Part shown: positions 55,701 through 64,000 of the stretch, one piece after another
How the letters are laid out: the number at the start of each line of letters is the position of its first letter
Numbering within the stretch: position 1 is the first letter of the stretch
NCBI GenBank assembly: GCA_037349105.1
Contig: JAYJMM010000087.1
Coordinates: 1,173,501-1,237,500 of the forward strand
From: Limnomonas spitsbergensis
Taxonomy: Eukaryota; Chlorophyta; Chlorophyceae; Chlamydomonadales
DNA length: 64,000 nt
Reading direction: 5' to 3'
Notes under the pieces: model-generated
Seen by the model: the letters and a program-made list of their open reading frames with translations, nothing else
Told to the model about the DNA's origin: nothing
Databases searched by the model: none
Made by a program: the position numbers and the translations under genes

Positions 55701-57480
55701 TGGTGCCAGGTGTGTGGTGTCAGGTGTGTGGTGCCAGGTGTGTGGTGCCAGGTGTGTGGTGTCAGGTGCGTGGTGCCAGGTGTGTGGTGCCAGGTGTGTG
55801 GTGCCAGGTGTGTGGTGCCAGGTGTGTGGTGACATGTGTGTGGTGCCAGGTGTGTGGTGCCAGGTGTGTGGTGCCAGGTGTGTGGTGTCATGTGTGTGGT
55901 GCCAGGTGTGTGGTGTCAGGTGCGTGGTGCCAGGTGTGTGGTGCCAGGTGTGTGGTGTCAGGTGTGTGGTGCCAGGTGTGTGGTGTCAGGTGTGTGGTGT
56001 CAGGTGTGTGGTGCCAGGTGTGTGGTGCCAGGTGTGTGGTGCCAGGTGTGTGGTGCCAGGTGTGTGGTGACATGTGTGTGGTGCCAGGTGTGTGGTGTCA
56101 GGTGTGTGGTGACATGTGTGTGGTGACATGTGTGTGGTGCCAGGTGTGTGGTGCCAGGTGTGTGGTGCCAGGTGTGTGGTGCCAGGTGTGTGGTGTCATG
56201 TGTGTGGTGTCAGGTGTGTGGTGCCAGGTGTGTGGTGCCAGGTGTGTGGTGCCAGGTGTGTGGTGACATGTGTGTGGTGACATGTGTGTGGTGCCAGGTG
56301 TGTGGTGCCAGGTGTGTGGTGCCAGGTGTGTGGTGTCATGTGTGTGGTGCCAGGTGTGTGGTGCCAGGTGTGTGGTGTCAGGTGTGTGGTGCCAGATGTG
56401 TGGTGTCAGGTGTGTGGTGCCAGGTGTGTGGTGCCAGGTGTGTGGTGTCAGGTGTGTGGTGTCAGGTGTGTGGTGCCAGGTGTGTGGTGTCAGGTGTGTG
56501 GTGCCAGGTGTGTGGTGCCAGGTGTGTGGTGCCAGGTGCGTGGTGCCAGGTGCGTGGTGCCAGGTGTGTGGTGCCAGGTGTGTGGTGCCAGGTGTGTGGT
56601 GCCAGGTGCGTGGTGCCAGGTGTGTGGTGCCAGGTGTGTGGTGCCAGGTGCGTGGTGCCAGGTGCGTGGTGCCAGGTGTGTGGTGCCAGGTGTGTGGTGC
56701 CAGGTGTGTGGTGCCAGGTGTGTGGTGCCAGGTGCGTGGTGCCAGGTGTGTTGTGCCAGGTGCGTGGTGCCAGGTGTGTGGTGCCAGGTGTGTGGTGCCA
56801 GGTGTGTGGTGTCAGGTGTGTGGTGCCATGTGTGTGGTGTCAGGTGTGTGGTGCCAGGTGTGTGGTGCCAGGTGTGTGGTGTCAGGTGCGTGGTGCCAGG
56901 TGTGTGGTGCCAGGTGTGTGGTGCCAGGTGTGTGGTGCCAGGTGTGTGGTGACATGTGTGTGGTGCCAGGTGTGTGGTGCCAGGTGTGTGGTGCCAGGTG
57001 TGTGGTGTCAGGTGTGTGGTGCCAGGTGTGTGGTGTCAGGTGCGTGGTGCCAGGTGTGTGGTGCCAGGTGTGTGGTGTCACGTGTGTGGTGCCAGGTGTG
57101 TGGTGTCAGGTGTGTGGTGTCAGGTGTGTGGTGCCAGGTGTGTGGTGCCAGGTGTGTGGTGCCAGGTGTGTGGTGCCAGGTGTGTGGTGACATGTGTGTG
57201 GTGCCAGGTGTGTGGTGTCAGGTGTGTGGTGACATGTGTGTGGTGACATGTGTGTGGTGCCAGGTGTGTGGTGCCAGGTGTGTGGTGCCAGGTGTGTGGT
57301 GCCAGGTGCGTGGTGCCAGGTGCGTAGTGCCAGGTGTGTGGTGCCAGGTGCGTGGTGCCAGGTGTGTGGTGCCAGGTGTGTGGTGACATGTGTGTGGTGC
57401 TAGGTGTGTGGTGCCAGGTGTGTGGTGCCAGGTGTGTGGTGCCAGGTGTGTGGTGTCATGTGTGTGGTGCCAGGTGTGTG
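49700..57480 (+). repeat. Array block G: second cgtgg-rich domain
   Basis: Ccagg units with frequent ggtgcgtgg, including a copy of block D (about 51900-54600). The right part (55.8-57.4 kb) regains acatg and tcagg units. Confidence 0.7.
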
Positions 57481-60400
57481 GTGCTAGGTGTGTGGTGTCA
57501 GGTGTGTGGTGCCAGGTGTGTGGTGTCAGGTGTGTGGTGCCAGGTGTGTGGTTCCAGGTGTGTGGTGTCAGGTGTGTGGTGCCAGGTGTGTGGTGCCAGG
57601 TGTGTGGTGCCAGGTGTGTGGTGTCAGGTGTGTGGTGCCAGGTGTGTGGTTCCAGGTGTGTGGTGTCAGGTGTGTGGTGCCAGGTGTGTGGTGTCAGGTG
57701 TGTGGTGCCCGGTGTGTGGTGCCAGGTGTGTGGTGCCAGGTGTGTGGTGCCAGGTGTGTGGTGTCAGGTGTGTGGTGCCAGGTGTGTGGTGCCAGGTGTG
57801 TGGTGACATGTGTGTGTGGTGTCAGGTGTGTGGTGCCAGGTGTGTGGTGCCAGGTGTGTGGTGACATGTGTGTGGTGCCAGGTGTGTGGTGTCAGGTGTG
57901 TGGTGCCAGGTGTGTGGTGCCAGGTGTGTGGTGTCATGTGTGTGGTGTCAGGTGTGTGGTGCCAGGTGCGTGGTGCCAGGTGTGTGGTGCCAGGTGTGTG
58001 GTGACATGTGTGTGGTGCCAGGTGCGTGGTGCCAGGTGTGTGGTGCCAGGTGTGTGGTGCCAGGTGTGTGGTGCCAGGTGTGTGGTGTCAGGTGTGTGGT
58101 GACATGTGTGTGGTGCCAGGTGTGTGGTGCCAGGTGTGTGGTGTCAGGTGTGTGGTGTCAGGTGTGTGGTGTCGGGTGTGTGGTGTCGGGTGTGTGGTGT
58201 CGGGTGTGTGGTGACATGTGTGTGGTGCTAGGTGTGTGGTGACATGTGTGTGGTGCCAGGTGTGTGGTGTCAGGTGTGTGGTGCCAGGTGTGTGGTGTCA
58301 GGTGTGTGGTGCCAGGTGTGTGGTGCCAGGTGTGTGGTGTCAGGTGTGTGGTGCCAGGTGTGTGGTGTCAGGTGTGTGGTGCCAGGTGTGTGGTGCCAGG
58401 TGTGTGGTGCCAGGTGTGTGGTGTCAGGTGTGTGGTGCCAGGTGTGTGGTGCCAGGTGTGTGGTGTCATGTGTGTGGTGTCATGTGTGTGGTGTCAGGTG
58501 TGTGGTGTCAGGTGTGTGGTGCCAGGTGTGTGGTGTCATGTGTGTGGTGTCAGGTGTGTGGTGTCAGGTGTGTGGTGTCAGGTGTGTGGTGTCAGGTGTG
58601 TGGTGTCAGGTGTGTGGTGTCAGGTGTGTGGTGTCAGGTGTGTGGTGTCAGGTGTGTGGTGTCAGGTGTGTGGTGTCAGGTGTGTGGTGTCAGGTGTGTG
58701 GTGTCAGGTGTGTGGTGACATGTGTGTGGTGCCAGGTGTGTGGTGTCAGGTGTGTGGTGTCAGGTGTGTGGTGTCGGGTGTGTGGTGACATGTGTGTGGT
58801 GCCAGGTGTGTGGTGTCAGGTGTGTGGTGACATGTGTGTGGTGCCAGGTGTGTGGTGACATGTGTGTGGTGTCAGGTGTGTGGTGTCAGGTGTGTGGTGA
58901 CATGTGTGTGGTGCCAGGTGTGTGGTGTCAGGTGTGTGGTGTCAGGTGTGTGGTGACATGTGTGTGGTGTCAGGTGTGTGGTGCCAGGTGTGTGGTGCCA
59001 GGTGTGTGGTGCCAGGTGTGTGGTGACATGTGTGTGGTGCCAGGTGTGTGGTGACATGTGTGTGGTGCCAGGTGTGTGGTGCCAGGTGTGTGGTGTCAGG
59101 TGTGTGGTGACGTGTGTGGTGCCAGGTGTGTGGTGCCAGGTGTGTGGTGCCAGGTGTGTGGTGCCAGGTGTGTGGTGCCAGGTGTGTGGTGACATGTGTG
59201 TGGTGCCAGGTGTGTGGTGCCAGGTGTGTGGTGCCAGGTGTGTGGTGCCAGGTGTGTGGTGACATGTGTGTGGTACCAGGTGTGTGGTGCCAGGTGTGTG
59301 GTGTCAGGTGTGTGGTGACATGTGTGTGGTACCAGGTGTGTGGTGCCAGGTGTGTGGTGCCAGGTGTATGGTGCCAGGTGTGTGGTGCCAGGTGTATGGT
59401 GCCAGGTGTGTGGTGTCAGGTGTGTGGTGACATGTGTGTGGTGTCAGGTGTGTGGTGACATGTGCGTGGTGCCAGGTGTGTGGTGCCCGGTGTGTGGTGT
59501 CAGGTGTGTGGTGACATGTGTGTGGTGCCAGGTGTGTGGTGTCAGGTGTGTGGTGACATGTGTGTGGTGACATGTGTGTGGTGCCAGGTGTGTGGTGTCA
59601 GGTGTGTGGTGCCAGGTGTGTGGTGCCAGGTGTGTGGTGCCAGGTGTGTGGTGCCAGGTGTGTGGTGCCAGGTGTGTGGTGTCAGGTGTGTGGTGCCAGG
59701 TGTGTGGTGTCAGGTGTGTGGTGCCAGGTGTGTGGTGCCAGGTGTGTGGTGCCAGGTGTGTGGTGCCAGGTGTGTGGTGTCAGGTGTGTGGTGCCAGGTG
59801 TGTGGTGTCAGGTGTGTGGTGCCAGGTGTGTGGTGCCAGGTGTGTGGTGCCAGGTGTGTGGTGCCAGGTGTGTGGTGCCAGGTGTGTGGTGCCAGGTGTG
59901 TGGTGCCAGGTGTGTGGTGTCAGGTGTGTGGTGCCAGGTGTGTGGTGCCAGGTGTGTGGTGACATGTGTGTGGTGCCAGGTGCGTGGTGCCAGGTGTGTG
60001 GTGACATGTGTGTGGTGACATGTGTGTGGTGACATGTGTGTGGTGACATGTGTGTGGTGCCAGGTGTGTGGTGTCAGGTGTGTGGTGTCAGGTGTGTGGT
60101 GCCAGGTGTGTGGTGCCAGGTGTGTGGTGCCAGGTGTGTGGTGCCAGGTGTGTGGTGCCAGGTGTGTGGTGCCAGGTGTGTGGTGCCAGGTGTGTGGTGC
60201 CAGGTGTGTGGTGACATGTGTGTGGTGCCAGGTGTGTGGTGACATGTGTGTGGTGCCAGGTGTGTGGTGCCAGGTGTGTGGTGACATGTGTGTGGTGCCA
60301 GGTGTGTGGTGACAGGTGTGTGGTGCCAGGTGTGTGGTGACATGTGTGTGGTGCCAGGTGTGTGGTGTCAGGTGTGTGGTGTCAGGTGTGTGGTGTCAGG

Positions 60401-63400
60401 TGTGTGGTGCCAGGTGTGTGGTGCCAGGTGCGTGGTGCCAGGTGTGTGGTGCCAGGTACGTGGTGCCAGGTGTGTGGTGCCAGGTGCGTGGTGCCAGGTG
60501 TGTGGTGCAAGGTGTGTGGTGCCAGGTGTGTGGTGTCAGGTGTGTGGTGACATGTGTGTGGTGCCAGGTGTGTGGTGCCATGTGTGTGGTGTCAGGTGTG
60601 TGGTGACATGTGTGTGGTGCCAGGTGTGTGGTGACATGTGTGTGGTGCCAGGTGTGTGGTGACAGGTGTGTGGTGTCAGGTGTGTGGTGTCGGGCGTGTG
60701 GTGTCGGGTGTGTGGTGTCGGGTGTGTGGTGACATGTGTGTGGTGCCAGGTGTGTGGTGACATGTGTGTGGTGTCGGGTGTGTGGTGACATGTGTGGTGC
60801 CAGGTGTGTGGTGACATGTGTGTGGTGTCAGGTGTGTGGTGACATGTGTGTGGTGTCAGGTGTGTGGTGACATGTGTGTGGTGACATGTGTGTGGTGACT
60901 TGTGTGTGGTGCCAGGTGTGTGGTGACAGGTGTGTGGTGTCAGGTGTGTGGTGTCGGGCGTGTGGTGTCGGGTGTGTGGTGTCGGGTGTGTGGTGACATG
61001 TGTGTGGTGACATGTGTGTGGTGACATGTGTGTGGTGTCGGGTGTGTGGTGCCAGGTGTGTGGTGTCAGGTGTGTGGTGCCAGGTGTGTGGTGCCAGGTG
61101 TGTGGTGCCAGGTGTGTGGTGACATGTGTGTGGTGACATGTGTGTGGTGCCAGGTGTGTGGTGACAGGTGTGTGGTGACATGTGTGTGGTGACATGTGTG
61201 TGGTGCCATGTGTGTGGTGCCAGGTGTGTGGTGCCAGGTGTGTGGTGCCAGGTGTGTGGTGCCAGGTGTGTGGTGCCAGGTGTGTGGTGCCAGGTGTGTG
61301 GTGCCAGGTGTGTGGTGCCAGGTGTGTGGTGACATGTGTGTGGTGACATGTGTGTGGTGACATGTGTGTGGTGCCAGGTGTGTGGTGCCAGGTGTGTGGT
61401 GTCATGTGTGTGGTGCCAGGTGTGTGGTGCCAGGTGTGTGGTGTCAGGTGTGTGGTGCCAGTTGAGTGGTGTCAGGTGTGTGGTGCCAGGTGTGTGGTTC
61501 CACGTGTGTGGTGTCAGGTGTGTGGTGCCAGGTGTGTGGTGCCAGGTGTGTGGTGCCAAGTGTGTGGTGTCAGGTGTGTGGTGCCAGGTGTGTGGTTCCA
61601 GGTGTGTGGTGTCAGGTGTGTGGTGCCAGGTGTGTGGTGTCAGGTGTGTGGTGCCAGGTGTGTGGTGCCAGGTGTGTGGTGCCAGGTGTGTGGTGACAGG
61701 TGTGTGGTGTCATGTGTGTGGTGCCAGGTGTGTGGTGTCATGTGTGTGGTGCCAGGTGTGTGGTGCCAGGTGTGTGGTGCCAGGTGTGTGGTGCCAGGTG
61801 TGTGGTGCCAGGTGTGTGGTGCCAGGTGTGTGGTGCCAGGTGTGTGGTGACATGTGTGTGGTGTCAGGTGTGTGGTGCCAGGTGTGTGGTGCCAGGTGTG
61901 TGGTGCCAGGTGTGTGGTGCCAGGTGTGTGGTGCCAGGTGTGTGGTGCCAGGTGTGTGGTGTCAGGTGTGTGGTGTCAGGTGTGTGGTGCCAGGTGTGTG
62001 GTGCCAGGTGTGTGGTGTCAGGTGTGTGGTGCCAGGTGTGTGGTGTCAGGTGTGTGGTGCCAGGTGTGTGGTGTCAGGTGTGTGGTGCCAGGTGTGTGGT
62101 GCCAGGTGTGTGGTGTCAGGTGTGTGGTGCCAGGTGTGTGGTGACATGTGTGTGGTGCCAGGTGTGTGGTGTCAGGTGTGTGGTGCCAGGTGTGTGGTGC
62201 CAGGTGTGTGGTGTCATGTGTGTGGTGTCAGGTGTGTGGTGCCAGGTGCATGGTGCCAGGTGTGTGGTGCCAGGTGTGTGGTGACATGTGTGTGGTGCCA
62301 GGTGCGTGGTGCCAGGTGTGTGGTGCCAGGTGTGTGGTGCCAGGTGTGTGGTGCCAGGTGTGTGGTGTCATGTGTGTGGTGACATGTGTGTGGTGCCAGG
62401 TGTGTGGTGCAAGGTGTGTGGTGTCAGGTGTGTGGTGTCAGGTGTGTGGTGTCGGGTGTGTGGTGTCGGGTGTGTGGTGTCGGGTGTGTGGTGACATGTG
62501 TGTGGTGCCAGGTGTGTGGTGACATGTGTGTGGTGCCAGGTGTGTGGTGTCAGGTGTGTGGTGCCAGGTGTGTGGTGTCAGGTGTTTGGTGCCAGGTGTG
62601 TGGTGCCATGTGTGTGGTGTCAGGCGTGTGGTGCCAGGTGTGTGGTGTCAGGCGTGTGGTGCCAGGTGTGTGGTGCCAGGTGTGTGGTGCCAGGTGTGTG
62701 GTGTCAGGTGTGTGGTGCCAGGTGTGTGGTGCCAGGTGTGTGGTGTCAGGTGTGTGGTGTCAGGTGTGTGGTGTCAGGTGTGTGGTGTCAGGTGTGTGGT
62801 GTCAGGTGTGTGGTGTCAGGTGTGTGGTGTCAGGTGTGTGGTGTCAGGTGTGTGGTGTCAGGTGTGTGGTGTCAGGTGTGTGGTGTCAGGTGTGTGGTGC
62901 CAGGTGTGTGGTGTCAGGTGTGTGGTGTCAGGTGTGTGGTGTCAGGTGTGTGGTGTCGGGTGTGTGGTGTCGGGTGTGTGGTGTCGGGTGTGTGGTGTCA
63001 GGTGTGTGGTGACATGTGTGTGGTGCCAGGTGTGTGGTGTCAGGTGTGTGGTGTCAGGTGTGTGGTGTCGGGTGTGTGGTGACATGTGTGTGGTGCCAGG
63101 TGTGTGGTGTCAGGTGTGTGGTGACATGTGTGTGGTGTCAGGTGTGTGGTGACATGTGTGTGGTGTCAGGTGTGTGGTGTCAGGTGTGTGGTGACATGTG
63201 TGTGGTGCCAGGTGTGTGGTGTCAGGTGTGTGGTGCCAGGTGTGTGGTGACATGTGTGTGGTGCCAGGTGTGTGGTGTCGGGTGTGTGGTGTCGGGTGTG
63301 TGGTGTCAGGTGTGTGGTGTCAGGTGTGTGGTGCCAGATGTGTGGTGACATGTGTGTGGTGCCAGGTGTGTGGTGCCAGGTGTGTGGTGACATGTGTGTG

Positions 63401-64000
63401 GTGCCAGGTGTGTGGTGACATGTGTGTGGTGCCAGGTGTGTGGTGTCAGGTGTGTGGTGCCAGGTGTGTGGTGACATGTGTGTGGTGTCAGGTGTGTGGT
63501 GCCAGGTGTGTGGTGCCAGGTGTGTGGTGCCAGGTGTGTGGTGTCAGGTGTGTGGTGCCAGGTGTGTGGTGACATGTGTGTGGTGCCAGGTGTGTGGTGC
63601 CAGGTGTGTGGTGCCAGGTGTGTGGTGCCAGGTGTGTGGTGACATGTGTGTGGTGCCAGGTGTGTGGTGCCAGGTGTGTGGTGTCAGGTGTGTGGTGACA
63701 TGTGTGTGGTGCCAGGTGTGTGGTGCCAGGTGTGTGGTGCCAGGTGTGTGGTGCCAGGTGTGTGGTGCCAGGTGTGTGGTGCCAGGTGTGTGGTGCCAGG
63801 TGTGTGGTGCCAGGTGTGTGGTGCCAGGTGTGTGGTGCCAGGTGTGTGGTGACATGTGTGTGGTGCCAGGTGTGTGGTGCCAGGTGTGTGGTGTCAGGTG
63901 TGTGGTGACATGTGTGTGGTGCCAGGTGTGTGGTGCCAGGTGTGTGGTGCCAGGTGTATGGTGCCAGGTGTGTGGTGCCAGGTGTGTGGTGCCAGGTGTG
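57480..64000 (+). repeat. Array block H: tcagg/tcggg-rich, internally duplicated at about 4.28 kb
   Basis: Three successive tcggg units begin at 58171 and again at 62451, 4,280 bp apart (306 units minus the two 2-bp deletions at 59109 and 60788). Runs of about 12 and 11 consecutive tcagg units occur at 58550-58717 and 62746-62890. Block H shares its tcggg variant with block A at the other end of the visible array. Confidence 0.8.

Larger units (their letters stand above)
17694..64000 (+). repeat. 46.3-kb tandem array of a 14-bp satellite
   Basis: About 3,300 units of GGTGTGTGGTGCCA run without interruption to the window edge. The variable core after tgtgtggtg is mainly ccagg, tcagg, acatg or tcggg; less frequent changes are cgtgg or tatgg in the TG part. 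The register is kept over the whole array except for four 2-bp events in the TG tract: +2 at about 36736 and 57806, -2 at about 59109 and 60788. The top strand is G-rich (consensus 7 G, 4 T, 2 C, 1 A). It is not a coding region: the unit lacks stops in most variants, so long frames arise automatically. The unit does not match plant or algal TTTAGGG-type telomere repeats. Location could be subtelomeric, pericentromeric or interstitial. Confidence 0.98.

Noticed and set aside
25580..56070. Open frames up to 1,244 codons in the array, encoding CVVPGVWCQVCGAR-type repeats
   Set aside because: They occur in all three plus frames and overlap each other, as expected for a 14-bp stop-free unit. Starts and ends coincide with acatg units. 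No splice, codon or composition signal supports translation.
17694..64000. CRISPR array
   Set aside because: The 14-bp units are head-to-tail with no spacers, and the context is eukaryotic.
17694..64000. Telomere repeat
   Set aside because: The unit differs from TTTAGGG, TTAGGG and TTTTAGGG types, shows variant blocks with long-range duplications, and no chromosome end is visible. A subtelomeric location remains possible.

Overview
This is eukaryotic nuclear DNA dominated by repeats. There are no operons, ribosome-binding sites or dense bacterial gene packing. What coding signal exists is F-box/leucine-rich-repeat protein, Gln/Ala/Gly/Pro/Glu-rich disordered protein with possible GT-AG introns, and one degenerate protease-like fragment. 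A green alga or another protist is my best guess, resting only on the style of the F-box/LRR proteins and the base composition; the species cannot be named from the sequence.

Layout. (1) 70-298: a decayed tract of a 14-bp minisatellite, with the C-rich strand on top. (2) 300-4930: a degenerate region. Its minus strand carries pieces of a disordered, coiled-coil and acidic-repeat protein, including 65 tandem copies of an 8-residue acidic unit encoded by a 24-bp minisatellite at 1115-2674. Its plus strand carries a fragment resembling the catalytic-Cys half of an OTU-type protease. (3) 5741-12240: a segmental duplication. Two copies, about 4.2 kb apart, each contain a minus-strand F-box/LRR gene with the same flanks. 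The copy at 10106-11590 is intact; the copy at 5858-6962 is broken by a 4-bp insertion. (4) 12241-17560: mostly unassigned sequence with a 158-bp MITE-like inverted repeat (15943-16100), a hypothetical minus-strand open frame (16852-17238), a few possible exons, and a C-rich tract at the satellite border. (5) 17694-64000: one uninterrupted 46-kb array of about 3,300 copies of a 14-bp unit, consensus GGTGTGTGGTGCCA, running off the end of the window.

The array is the dominant feature. It is built from a small set of unit variants (ccagg, tcagg, acatg, tcggg and the rarer cgtgg, tatgg and gcgtgggtcc forms), and these variants let its history be read. Blocks of 1-4 kb are duplicated at exact multiples of 14 bp (2,086, 2,114, 3,178, 3,192, 7,028, 9,646 and 10,710-10,724 bp), except where one of four 2-bp TG slippage events intervenes. 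All long open frames in the array are by-products of a 14-bp unit with no stop codon in most variants; none is annotated as a gene.

The genes do not form a recognisable pathway. The intact F-box/LRR protein is the only gene I would defend as functional. The left region looks like a decayed mobile or gag-like element. In it, several in-frame UAG/UAA codons sit where glutamine would fit; reassigned code, C-to-T decay of CAR codons and a small intron are all possible, and tests are given.
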